Shown here piece by piece: positions 55,231 through 63,381 of a DNA stretch of 64,000 bases; the first letter of the stretch is position 1, and every line of letters begins with the position of its first letter. The notes beneath the pieces are model-generated. The model was not told the origin of the DNA. It saw only the letters and a program-made list of their open reading frames with translations, and searched no databases. Location: the NCBI RefSeq assembly GCF_049341065.1, contig NZ_JBMPIX010000006.1, forward strand, positions 246,647 to 310,646, in the 5' to 3' direction. Source of the stretch: Pacificoceanicola sp049341065 (GTDB lineage Bacteria; Pseudomonadota; Alphaproteobacteria; Rhodobacterales; Rhodobacteraceae). Made by a program: the position numbers and the translations under genes.

Positions 55231-56450
55231 TGACAATGGACAGACGGGCCTTTCTGAGTCGCACTCTGGGACTTGGCTGTTCGCTGGCCGCCAGCCCCCT
55301 AGTCACCCCGATGAGCTTTGCCGCCGCCCCCGGGGACAACCGGCTGGTGGTGATCATCCTGCGGGGCGGCATGGATGGCCTTGGCGTTGTCCAGCCCTAT
55401 GGCGATCCGAATTATCAGAACCTTGGGCGCAAGAGCGATCTGGACAGCGCCGAAGGGTCTGCTGATCTGGATGGGTTCTACGCCCTGCACAACGGGTTGC
55501 GCCCGCTCCTGCCGCTGTGGCAACAGGGCCAGCTTGGCTTTGTCCACGCGGTCTCGACCCCGTACCGCGACAAGCGCAGCCATTTCGATGGGCAGGATCT
55601 GCTTGAGGCTGGTACAGTCGGCATTGCAGGGGTGCGCGACGGTTGGTTGAACCGGCTGCTGGCGCACTTGCCCGGCAGCGCGATGGACACCGCCTATGCC
55701 ATTGGGAACGACGCTCTGGCGATTCTGGATGGCCCGGCGCCGGTGGCCCGCTGGTCGCCCGAGACCGATCTGGTCATGTCACCGCAGGCGATGCATTTGG
55801 CCCAGTTGGTCATGCAGGATGATCCCGCCATGTCCAGTGCTCTGGCCGAAGCCTTCCAACTGGCGGCGAGCGATGGCGATGGCGTTGCCATCGACGGCGG
55901 GCCGCAGCAGATGATGCAAATGATGCAGGCCGATGCCCGCGCAGCACGTCAGTCAGGAAACCGTCTGGTTGCGGAATTCGCAGCCTCGCGCCTGCGGCAA
56001 GAAGCGCGCATCGCCGCCTTTTCGCTGAACGGCTGGGACACCCACATCAATCAGGATCGGGGCCTGATGAGGCCGCTCACCAACCTGTGTGACGCAATAC
56101 TCGCCCTGCAGGACAGTCTGGGCGCTGAAATCTGGGCCAAGACTGCCATTGTCGCAATGACTGAATTTGGCCGCACGGCGCGGATGAACGGCACAAAGGG
56201 AACCGATCACGGGACTGGCGGCGCGATGGTTCTTGCGGGCGGGGCGGTGCGCGGTGGGCGCGTGGTGTCCGATTGGCCGGGGCTGGCCGAAGCCGAGCTT
56301 TATGCGCGGCGCGATCTGGCCCCAACCCGTGACCTGCGTGCTCACGCGGCTTGGTTGCTGCGCGGGTTGTTCGGGATCGACGCCACCACGCTTGAGCGGG
56401 ACGTGTTTCCCGGTGTCGAACTGGGAAGCAATCCGGGCCTGTTGCTTTAG
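55230..56450 (+). CDS. DUF1501-family protein with Tat signal
   Basis: A 406-residue protein with an N-terminal twin-arginine signal (RRAFLSRTLGLGCSLAASPL), and a sulfatase/alkaline-phosphatase-like fold with VVIILRGGMDGLGVVQPYGD, GFVHAVSTPYRDKRSHFDGQD and a C-terminal MTEFGRTARMNGTKGTDHG. It couples to the DUF1800 gene (TGATG). The pair is likely exported as a complex, with the DUF1800 protein hitch-hiking (inference). Confidence 0.9.
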   Translation: MTMDRRAFLSRTLGLGCSLAASPLVTPMSFAAAPGDNRLVVIILRGGMDGLGVVQPYGDPNYQNLGRKSDLDSAEGSADLDGFYALHNGLRPLLPLWQQGQLGFVHAVSTPYRDKRSHFDGQDLLEAGTVGIAGVRDGWLNRLLAHLPGSAMDTAYAIGNDALAILDGPAPVARWSPETDLVMSPQAMHLAQLVMQDDPAMSSALAEAFQLAASDGDGVAIDGGPQQMMQMMQADARAARQSGNRLVAEFAASRLRQEARIAAFSLNGWDTHINQDRGLMRPLTNLCDAILALQDSLGAEIWAKTAIVAMTEFGRTARMNGTKGTDHGTGGAMVLAGGAVRGGRVVSDWPGLAEAELYARRDLAPTRDLRAHAAWLLRGLFGIDATTLERDVFPGVELGSNPGLLL

Positions 56451-56471
56451 CCCCGGCACGATCGCGCCCTC

Positions 56472-57191
56472 TCAGATCGCCACGCGATCCGACAGACGAT
56501 CCTGCACCAGTGCCGCAACCCGGGCCAGAATGGCCTGCAAAGGGCGCCCCTTGGCCCGAGCTTCGGCCAGATCTTCTGCGGCAGACTGCAGGGAATTGTC
56601 GCCCGCGCTATGGGCCACGCCACGCAGGAACTGGGCCAGATAGTCCAGCATCCGCCCATCACCGCGTTCATCCAGAACATCGGCAGCATGGGCCATATCA
56701 TCGCGGTACGCCAAAGGATCAGGTCGCACCGGATCGTCGCTGACCAGACGCGGCCCCCTCGGTTGACGCTCGACCGGCAGGGCCGAGAGGATCTTGCTTT
56801 GGAACACCACGACGGATTCGACCGGCTTGGCCAGAAAACCATCCGCCCCGGCAGCAAGGGCGACGTCTTCGGAAAAGCTGTCGCCGCTGGTGCCAAGAAC
56901 CACGTCGATCCGCGGCGTGGCATGCGCGAGTTCAGCGATCAGTTCGGCACCCGATCCGTCCGGCAACCCAAGGTCGATGACCGCCACGCTGGGGCGGTAG
57001 ACTTGCAGGTGGCGGCGCGCCGATGCGATACAATCGGCCCGGCGGATACGGGCGCCCGAGCGCAGGCAAAGCAGCCGCATGGCGTCACAGGCATAGCGGC
57101 TGTCCTCAACCACCAGAACCGTCAGCCCGAGCAGGGGGCGCGTGGCAGTCGGCCGCCGTTGAATTTCCAGTTCGTCACGATAGTCGTCCAT
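56472..57191 (-). CDS. Response regulator without a recognised output domain
   Basis: A 239-residue protein. A receiver domain spans about 22-135 with E29-D30, phosphoacceptor D73 in AVIDLGLPDGSG and K122 in FLAKPVES. The remaining ~100 residues are helical (ADVLDERGDGRMLDYLAQFL) and show no DNA-binding, GGDEF or enzyme motif. ATG 57191 is preceded by GGAGGGG and is preferred over 57221. No histidine kinase is adjacent. The long helical tail could be a phosphotransfer or partner-binding module; unproven. Confidence 0.8.
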   Translation of the reverse strand: MDDYRDELEIQRRPTATRPLLGLTVLVVEDSRYACDAMRLLCLRSGARIRRADCIASARRHLQVYRPSVAVIDLGLPDGSGAELIAELAHATPRIDVVLGTSGDSFSEDVALAAGADGFLAKPVESVVVFQSKILSALPVERQPRGPRLVSDDPVRPDPLAYRDDMAHAADVLDERGDGRMLDYLAQFLRGVAHSAGDNSLQSAAEDLAEARAKGRPLQAILARVAALVQDRLSDRVAI

Positions 57192-57327
57192 AATCCCCTC
57201 CAGTGGCAGGTACGAATCCATGCTGCCCCCAACAGGGTGAATAAGCGGTTAAAGGCCGCACCGCCTTGTCCGGCTGTGCCCTGCACGCCATAACCTGTGG
57301 CAACCATTCTACCGTAGGAGAGCCCGC

Positions 57328-57732
57328 ATGATCGGTCGTCTGAACCACGTTGCCATCGCCGTCCCTGACCTCGAAGCCGCCGCCGTGCAGTACCGCAGCG
57401 CCCTTGGCGCAAAGGTCGGCGATCCGCAGGATGAGCCGGACCACGGCGTCACAGTGATCTTTATCGAACTGCCTAACACCAAGATTGAACTGCTTTATCC
57501 GCTGGGAGAGAACAGCCCGATCAACGGCTTTCTGGAAAAGAACCCCTCGGGCGGGATTCACCATATCTGCTATGAGGTGGATGACATCATCGCTGCGCGC
57601 GATCACCTGAAAGGCACCGGCGCCCGCGTGCTGGGCACCGGAGAGCCCAAAATCGGCGCGCATGGCAAGCCCGTGCTGTTCTTGCACCCCAAGGACTTTA
57701 ACGGCTGCCTTATCGAGTTGGAGCAGGTCTGA
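57328..57732 (+). CDS. mce: Methylmalonyl-CoA epimerase
   Basis: A 134-residue VOC-fold enzyme interconverting (R)- and (S)-methylmalonyl-CoA in propionyl-CoA metabolism. The metal-site pattern is visible: H in RLNHVAIAVPD, H in GGIHHICYEVDD and E in CLIELEQV, with FLEKNPSGGIHH typical of Mce. AGGAG lies 8 bases upstream. It couples to the next gene (TGATG). Confidence 0.93.
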   Translation: MIGRLNHVAIAVPDLEAAAVQYRSALGAKVGDPQDEPDHGVTVIFIELPNTKIELLYPLGENSPINGFLEKNPSGGIHHICYEVDDIIAARDHLKGTGARVLGTGEPKIGAHGKPVLFLHPKDFNGCLIELEQV

Positions 57733-58019
57733 TGGGAATCACTTCGGGAATCGTTTTGTTTGCAGTGCTTTGGTTTCTCACCTTTCTGGTGGTGATTCCG
57801 ATCCGTCTGCAAACCCAAGGGGATGTTGGCAAAGTGGTGCCGGGAACCCATGCCGGCAGTCCGGAGGTCCACAACCTGAAGCGCAAGGCGTGGATCACAA
57901 CCGGAATCGCAGCGGTGCTATGGGCGATCCTTGCCTTCGTCATCCTGTCTGGCGCCATCACGGTGCGCGACATCGACAGTTGGATGGGCCAGCGCATGGC
58001 TCCGATCGAAAGCCAATAA
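57732..58019 (+). CDS. DUF1467-family small membrane protein
   Basis: A 95-residue protein with two membrane segments (about 5-22, IVLFAVLWFLTFLVVIPIR, and 55-76, GIAAVLWAILAFVILSG). It matches the DUF1467 family that commonly follows mce in alphaproteobacteria. Function unknown. Confidence 0.88.
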   Translation: MGITSGIVLFAVLWFLTFLVVIPIRLQTQGDVGKVVPGTHAGSPEVHNLKRKAWITTGIAAVLWAILAFVILSGAITVRDIDSWMGQRMAPIESQ

Positions 58020-58044
58020 GCCCGGTGGGCGGGAAACTCCCGCC

Positions 58045-58734
58045 CTACCTGTCACCCAAGCGGTGGAAGATATGGGTAAAGGTCGCCGCGCCCAGAACCG
58101 GGATCAGCAGGTTCACAAGCGGGATCGACAGCGGCAGCGCCATCAACACGCCCGCCGCCCAGATGGTCACCAGATGCTTGCGCCATAATGCCTTGGCCGC
58201 CGTCCTGCCGACGCGGCGCATCGCGGCCAGCGTGAAATATTCCCGCCCCAGCAGGAACCCGTTCAGCGCCCAGAAAATGAACGGCGCGAAGGGCGTGAGA
58301 AAAACATAGAGCACCAAAGCGACAAGGTTCGCGCCAATCAGCACGCCAAGGAATGACAGCGTATCGCGCACGGCTTCGGTTAGCGGGACAGTCTCGGCGG
58401 GACCAAGCGCGGGATAGTGCCTGTCCTCGACCGCCTGCGCGACGTCTTCAAGGAACATCGAGGTGATGGCCGAAGCCACCGGCACCATCAGAAAGACCGA
58501 CAGAAGCAATGTCAGCGGGATCGCCGCCCAGCTGATCACATTGTCGACCCAGCCCACTTGCCCGATCCATGGCAGGGTTACGGTGTCACCCACCAGCCAA
58601 CCGACGCCCCAAGCAAAGGCCAGATAGAATCCGAACAACAACAGGATCGTCAACCCGATCCCGCGCAGCAAGACGCTGCGAAAGCGCGGATCGCCCAATT
58701 GGCTCAGCGCCTTGAGAAACGCGCTGACGATCAT
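58045..58734 (-). CDS. EI24/CysZ-like membrane protein
   Basis: A 229-residue protein with about six membrane segments (GLTILLLFGFYLAFAWGVGW, NLVALVLYVFLTPFAPFIFW, GVLMALPLSIPLVNLLIPVL) and the EI24-type core EREYFTLAAMRR-like REYFTLAAMRRVG. CysZ members import sulfate, but no cysteine-pathway genes are nearby, so the role is uncertain. The ATG overlaps the nitroreductase stop (ATGA). Confidence 0.85.
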   Translation of the reverse strand: MIVSAFLKALSQLGDPRFRSVLLRGIGLTILLLFGFYLAFAWGVGWLVGDTVTLPWIGQVGWVDNVISWAAIPLTLLLSVFLMVPVASAITSMFLEDVAQAVEDRHYPALGPAETVPLTEAVRDTLSFLGVLIGANLVALVLYVFLTPFAPFIFWALNGFLLGREYFTLAAMRRVGRTAAKALWRKHLVTIWAAGVLMALPLSIPLVNLLIPVLGAATFTHIFHRLGDR

Positions 58735-59309
58735 TCCGAAACCCACTCCGTTATCGCGTCGAGATCGGGGCGCGGGCGCTCTGGCGGCGTTGCGCCTTCT
58801 GTGCCGATGTGAACAAATCCGGCAAGGCTCTCGTTCTCGGCAAGGCTCAGTGCGGCCTGAAGAAAACCCCTGTCGTGGCTTGCCCAGCCCGATAGCCAAT
58901 TCGCGCCCCACCCAGAAGCCAGCGCCGCGTTCAGCAACGCAAGGCAGACCGCGCCAGCCGAATAGGTCTGTTCGATCGCGGGGATCTTGGGGCTGTCTTT
59001 TTGAACTTCGATCACGGCAACGCAAAGCGGGCTGTTCGAAAAGGCGCTGCTGGCCTTTACGATGTCTTCTTCGGATTTGCCCAGCCGGGCTCCCGCCACC
59101 GCCACTGCTTTGGCCATGCGGCCCAAGGCGGCTCCTTGCAACACGACAAAGCGCCATGGCTCCAGCTTGCCATGATCGGGGGTGCGTGCGGCCGCGGTCA
59201 GCAAAGGCATCAATGCTGCGCGATCCGGTCCGGGCGCCTTCAGCGTCTTGGCAGGGCGGGACCGCCGGGTCAGCAGGAAATCCATGGCGGCTTGGTTTAT
59301 CTCGGGCAT
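58731..59309 (-). CDS. Nitroreductase-family oxidoreductase
   Basis: A 192-residue FMN-dependent protein. The FMN-binding start MDFLLTRRSRPAKTLKAPGP, TPDHGKLEPWRFVVLQG and the C-terminal GFVHIGTEGATPPERPRP match the YdjA-type short nitroreductases. Natural substrate unknown. It is co-transcribed with the EI24 gene. Confidence 0.88.
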   Translation of the reverse strand: MPEINQAAMDFLLTRRSRPAKTLKAPGPDRAALMPLLTAAARTPDHGKLEPWRFVVLQGAALGRMAKAVAVAGARLGKSEEDIVKASSAFSNSPLCVAVIEVQKDSPKIPAIEQTYSAGAVCLALLNAALASGWGANWLSGWASHDRGFLQAALSLAENESLAGFVHIGTEGATPPERPRPDLDAITEWVSE

Positions 59310-59408
59310 CGGTCATCCTATTGTTCGCTAAGCCCTTATGTCAGCGCTGACGCCCAAGGTTTCAACCGCCAAGTTGCAAAGCCTTCGCCCCGACGCTAGG
59401 CCTTTGCC

Positions 59409-59666
59409 ATGAAAACCAATGATCTGACTGACCTAGCCATCCCAGGCACCACGCTTGATGTGCGGGTCACCCCCAAGGCATCGCGCAACAAGATCGAGCG
59501 CGATGGCAATGCCTTGCGTGTCTATGTCACGACGGTTCCAGAAAGCGGCAAGGCCACGGCGGCGGTGCAAAAGCTGCTTGCCAAGGCGCTGGGGGTGCCG
59601 AAATCTCGGCTGACCCTGATCCGCGGGGAAATCTCGCGCGACAAGGTCTTTCGGATCGACGATTAG
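59409..59666 (+). CDS. DUF167 (YggU) family protein
   Basis: An 85-residue protein with the DUF167 signature LDVRVTPKASRNKI, AVQKLLAKALGVPKSRLTLIRGEISRDK. Family function is unknown. It overlaps the next convergent gene by 4 bases. Confidence 0.92.
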   Translation: MKTNDLTDLAIPGTTLDVRVTPKASRNKIERDGNALRVYVTTVPESGKATAAVQKLLAKALGVPKSRLTLIRGEISRDKVFRIDD

Positions 59667-59899
59667 TCTCTGACGCGGCGGGTGTAGACGCCTTCCGGCA
59701 GTTCCAGCGCCGCGATCAGGTCATTCAACTGCGTGATCGACAGGGTGATTTTGTGCGCGCTGTCGGTGCGCGGGTCGAATTGTTCGACCGTAACGCACTC
59801 TTCAAAGCTGGAGACGATCACGTCTTCCTGCAAATGACCCGCGCCCTCGTCCACGAGTGTCACGACCGTGGCGTCAAATTCGTGCTCGATGCTGAACAT
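59663..59899 (-). CDS. Small hypothetical protein
   Basis: A 78-residue acidic protein (FDATVVTLVDEGAGHLQEDV, ITLSITQLNDLIAALELPEG). It looks real by composition and a standard ATG, and converges on the DUF167 gene. No family was recognised. Confidence 0.6.
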   Translation of the reverse strand: MFSIEHEFDATVVTLVDEGAGHLQEDVIVSSFEECVTVEQFDPRTDSAHKITLSITQLNDLIAALELPEGVYTRRVRD

Positions 59900-59946
59900 G
59901 AGGAAATCCTAACGTGGCTGCGCCTGAGTTGAAAGCGCTTGTCTGG

Positions 59947-60315
59947 CTATCTTTGACGGCGGCGGTGCAGCGCGTAAAGGGCTGGCGCGGCAACATGATC
60001 GTAAAGCGCCGCAATAGCTGTGCGGATCCCCGGCAGGCGGACAAGTTGGGCCAGCCAACGCAGATGTGGAAGATCGTCCCAAAGCAAGGCAAAAGCGGGA
60101 ATGCCGCTCACAAGCTCACCGTGCTTAACGACATGAAAGCGCCGCGCGGCCATGTCCTCGGTCAGTCCAAAATGGGCCAGATCACATTCCGACAATCCGG
60201 CAAAGACGATATCCCGCCCCCGCCGCTCCGCCGCACGCGCGTAACTGTTCACTTCGCGCGAACAAATCGGGCAGGTATCGTTGTAAATCACGGTCATTTT
60301 CGGATCAGTGGTCAT
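59947..60315 (-). CDS. DCC-family thiol-disulfide oxidoreductase (DUF393)
   Basis: A 122-residue protein of the DCC family with the conserved D-x-x-C-x-x-C start VIYNDTCPICSREVNSY and later SGIPAFALLWDDLPHLRWL. It is expected to be thioredoxin-like; the physiological substrate is unknown. The spacer to the next gene contains only a promoter-sized gap. Confidence 0.9.
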   Translation of the reverse strand: MTTDPKMTVIYNDTCPICSREVNSYARAAERRGRDIVFAGLSECDLAHFGLTEDMAARRFHVVKHGELVSGIPAFALLWDDLPHLRWLAQLVRLPGIRTAIAALYDHVAAPALYALHRRRQR

Positions 60316-60430
60316 AAAGTTGTAGATAAGCTCCGGCGCCTCCTCGCCAAGTGATCACATGGGGCTGGCCCAGCGACCAATCGCCGCCTATCGTCGGCAC
60401 AACCGCTCATGAACCGTACCGGAATCCCTG

Positions 60431-61165
60431 ATGCTCCGAATCCTTCCCCTGCTGTTTCTTCTGCTGGCGGCCTGCGCCGAGCTGCCCATGCCGGATCCGA
60501 CCGCGCAGCCTCTGCCCGACGCGCAGGCCAGCCCTGCCCGGACAAGTGTCCAGCAACGCGCGCAGAGAGCCGCGCGCCAGTTTGTTCAGGTCGTCGATAC
60601 GGTGGAACCCGTGGCCGAGCAGGTCTGCCGCAAGCGGTCGTCCGGGCTGAACTGCGATTTCCGGATTGTTGTGGATGACCGCGTCGATCAATCGCCCAAC
60701 GCCTTTCAGACCGTTGATCGCGTGGGGCGGCCCATTGTTGCCTTTAACCTTGCGCTGATCGTCTCGGCGGAAAACGCTGATGAGCTGGCTTTTGTCATGG
60801 GCCACGAAGCGGCACACCACATTCTGGATCACATCGCCAAGACACAGGAAAGTGCCACGGTGGGCGCCGTGATCTTTTCCGGGATCGCGGCAATGTCCGG
60901 GGCAGACGCCGACGGCATTCGCTCGGCCGAGGAACTCGGGGCGACCGTCGGCGCGCGTACCTATTCCAAGGATTATGAACTGGAGGCCGACCGTCTGGGC
61001 ACATTGATCGCGGCGCAGGCCGGGTATGATCCGGTGCGCGGGGCGCTGTTCTTCAATCGCATTCCCGATCCCGGCGACCGCTTCCTTGGCAGCCACCCGC
61101 CGAATGCGGCCCGGATGGAGATTGTTCGGCGCACCTATGCTGAAATCGCCGCAGGCAACAGTTGA
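60431..61165 (+). CDS. M48-family metalloprotease lipoprotein
   Basis: A 244-residue protein with a lipoprotein signal peptide (LLFLLLAAC, lipidated C15) and a zinc protease domain with HEXXH (H125-E126, GHEAAHHILDH) and the downstream EADRLG motif for the third ligand. It resembles small BepA/LoiP-type proteases that act in outer-membrane quality control. It lies just upstream of the Cys-rich tandem genes but is separated by about 100 bases. Confidence 0.9.
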   Translation: MLRILPLLFLLLAACAELPMPDPTAQPLPDAQASPARTSVQQRAQRAARQFVQVVDTVEPVAEQVCRKRSSGLNCDFRIVVDDRVDQSPNAFQTVDRVGRPIVAFNLALIVSAENADELAFVMGHEAAHHILDHIAKTQESATVGAVIFSGIAAMSGADADGIRSAEELGATVGARTYSKDYELEADRLGTLIAAQAGYDPVRGALFFNRIPDPGDRFLGSHPPNAARMEIVRRTYAEIAAGNS

Positions 61166-61271
61166 GTCATCGCCTTTCACGTTCTTGCCCACGTTGACCT
61201 GAGTCAAGGCAGGTTCCCCATCGACTGCTACCCTTGCTGTCACATGTCCTGACAGTCAGGGAGACGGACCA

Positions 61272-61535
61272 ATGCAAAGTCGAGAAACACTCAAGCGCCA
61301 TGCCGGTCTTGTGGACCAGATGGCCAACGCGCAGGAATTGGATCTGGAAGAACAGATTCTGCGGGGCAATCTCAGCATTTCCGAATTGGACGATGCTGTT
61401 CTGCGATGCACCGGATGCACCCAACCCTGCACTTGCGAAACATGGCTGGCCACCCGCAGCGCACCAGTAGACGCGCCGCCTGAATATTGCCGCAACGCCG
61501 AATTGTTTCAGGATCTGAAGCGGGCAAGCCAATGA
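61272..61535 (+). CDS. Cys-rich DUF6455-like protein, copy 1
   Basis: An 87-residue protein ending in the module CTGCTQPCTCETWL and, 13 residues after WL, YCRN. The N-terminal half is helical (LDLEEQILRGNLSISELD). It is the first of three coupled paralogues sharing C-x2-C-x5-C-x2-W-L-x13-C-x-N; an extra cysteine lies within the x5 segment of this copy. GGAG lies 9 bases before the ATG. DUF6455 is a name recalled from memory. Function unknown; four conserved cysteines suggest a metal or Fe-S site. Confidence 0.8.
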   Translation: MQSRETLKRHAGLVDQMANAQELDLEEQILRGNLSISELDDAVLRCTGCTQPCTCETWLATRSAPVDAPPEYCRNAELFQDLKRASQ

Positions 61536-61837
61536 CCAGAGATCAGGCTGACCGCCGCCCCTATCGCCCACTTGGCCCGGAACGCCGCCACTATTGGATG
61601 GCGCAACGCATGGCAAAGGCCACCGGGGTCGATCTTGTCGAAGCGATGGAAGAGCATGCCCTGACACAGGAAGATTGGTCCAGAATCGTGACCCGGTGCC
61701 GTGGCTGCGAGTGGGTTCAGGGCTGCAAGCACTGGCTGGCCCAAGGCGGTGACACCATCCGCGATTTGCCCGAAGGCTGCGCCAACCGGGCTCGCTATGC
61801 CGCATTGCGCACAGTAACCGAGGAGGCAGACCTTTGA
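61532..61837 (+). CDS. Cys-rich DUF6455-like protein, copy 2
   Basis: A 101-residue protein with CRGCEWVQGCKHWL followed by 13 residues and CANR. The N-terminal half has ERRHYWMAQRMAKATGVDL. ATG overlaps the stop of copy 1 (ATGA) and its own stop overlaps the start of copy 3 (TTGA). The three genes are therefore translationally coupled. Confidence 0.82.
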   Translation: MTRDQADRRPYRPLGPERRHYWMAQRMAKATGVDLVEAMEEHALTQEDWSRIVTRCRGCEWVQGCKHWLAQGGDTIRDLPEGCANRARYAALRTVTEEADL

Positions 61838-62106
61838 GACCAGCGCTTGGCGATCCTGCCCGCCATTTCTTTATGACCCGCAGTGTGGCCCGGGTGATGG
61901 GCCTGAGCCTGACAGAAGAGCTGCAAACCGGGCATCTGGCGCCCGAAACCTATGCGGCCATGGTCACGCGCTGCCGGGGCTGCGCCCTGATCGAAGCCTG
62001 TGAAGAATGGTTATCCAGTCAAACCCAGCTGAGCGCCGCGCCGCCGCCGGGCTGCTGTAACGGTGTCGAACTGGCCAAGCTGCGCAAAGGGCAAAAGGCC
62101 ATTTGA
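61834..62106 (+). CDS. Cys-rich DUF6455-like protein, copy 3
   Basis: A 90-residue protein starting at TTG, with AGGAGG 8 bases upstream. Module CRGCALIEACEEWL, then 13 residues and CCNG. The N-terminal part (RHFFMTRSVARVMGLSL) parallels copy 2, so copies 2 and 3 are the most alike. It is followed by a strong terminator. Confidence 0.82.
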   Translation: MRPALGDPARHFFMTRSVARVMGLSLTEELQTGHLAPETYAAMVTRCRGCALIEACEEWLSSQTQLSAAPPPGCCNGVELAKLRKGQKAI

Positions 62107-62119
62107 ACGCCCCACATGC

Positions 62120-62149
62120 AAAAGCGCGCCACAAAGGACGCGCTTTTCT
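62120..62149. terminator. Terminator between the DUF6455-like genes and the NDUFA9-like gene
   Basis: AAAAGCGCG / CGCGCTTTT around a loop of about 11 bases, with T-rich tails on both strands; it can terminate both convergent genes. Confidence 0.85.
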
Positions 62150-62163
62150 CATTCTTCAAAATC

Positions 62164-63147
62164 TTAGTGCGCGCGAAGGTTCTTTGCGGATTCCTTGATC
62201 GCGTCGTACTGGCCCGAAGGGCGGTAAGGCCACAGATATTCGTCCAGAACCGCTTCGGTCGCTGTCGGACGAATATCCAGATCCGCCAACCCCTTCGCGC
62301 CTTCGCTGACCACATTGTCGGTCTTGAGCGACCGCACCTGATCCTTGGTAATCTGCGCCGGAACCAGCCCAAGCGAAATCGTCTGAACCAGGTCAGAGAC
62401 CGAGCCGATAACACCCGCCGCAAAGAAGGGGATGTTCACAATCATGCGGCGACGGTGGATCGTTTTCAGCATTTCCTGCATCAGTTCGCGGAAATTTCGC
62501 ACCTCTGGACCGCCCAGTTCATAAATGCCGCCGGGAGCCGTCCCCAGAACGCCTTTGACCGCCGCTTGGGCAACGTCGTCCACATAGACCGGCTGAAATT
62601 TGGTTGTGCCACCAACGATCGGCAGCACCGGCGAAAGTCGGGTCATCTTGGCGAAACGATTGAAAAATTCATCTTCCGGCCCGAAGATGACCGAAGGCCG
62701 AAGGATCATTGCTCCCGGCATATGCTTCAGGACGCCCTCTTCGCCCAGACTTTTGGACTTCGCATAGAGGCTTTCTGCGTCTTTGTTGGCACCAATCGCC
62801 GAGATGTGAACCATTCGCTCGACAGCCTGCTCGGCAGCGATTCGGGCGACCCGCTCGGCACCTTCATGCTGGACCGCGTCAAAGTTGTTCTTGCCGCCTT
62901 TGTCGAAGGTACCAACGCAGTTGACCACCGCGTCTGCGCCATTCATCACCGCACGAACGCTGGCATCATCGCGAATATTGCAAAAGACCGGCTCTACCTG
63001 GCCGACGGCGCCGTAGGGACGCACAAAGATGGCTTCATTCGGGCGCCGCACCGCGACTCGGACACGCCAGCCCTCCTTGGCCATGCGACGCGCAATATAG
63101 CGGCCCACAAAGCCGGACCCCCCATATATGGTGACGAGCTTAGACAT
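62164..63147 (-). CDS. NDUFA9-like NAD-dependent epimerase/dehydratase family protein
   Basis: A 327-residue atypical short-chain dehydrogenase with the Rossmann loop IYGGSGFVGRYIA (residues 7-19) and segments typical of the mitochondrial complex I NDUFA9 family (AVVNCVGTFDKGGKNNFDAV, RPSVIFGPEDEFFNRFAKM). In alphaproteobacteria it is often annotated as a complex I NDUFA9-family protein; it may bind NADPH in an assembly role. It is read toward the terminator. Confidence 0.9.
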   Translation of the reverse strand: MSKLVTIYGGSGFVGRYIARRMAKEGWRVRVAVRRPNEAIFVRPYGAVGQVEPVFCNIRDDASVRAVMNGADAVVNCVGTFDKGGKNNFDAVQHEGAERVARIAAEQAVERMVHISAIGANKDAESLYAKSKSLGEEGVLKHMPGAMILRPSVIFGPEDEFFNRFAKMTRLSPVLPIVGGTTKFQPVYVDDVAQAAVKGVLGTAPGGIYELGGPEVRNFRELMQEMLKTIHRRRMIVNIPFFAAGVIGSVSDLVQTISLGLVPAQITKDQVRSLKTDNVVSEGAKGLADLDIRPTATEAVLDEYLWPYRPSGQYDAIKESAKNLRAH

Positions 63148-63294
63148 CTAGCGTCTCCTCAAGGACATTTCGCGCTCAGGAATACCTTTGTGAACGCCGA
63201 CCCGCAAGGCGCAGGATCGCCGCGCAAAGATCTTTGTGAAAAAGGCCGTTGACACTCAAGCCTATGGGCCTTAAACGCCTGCTTCACCAACCCG

Positions 63295-63381
<87 letters not shown>

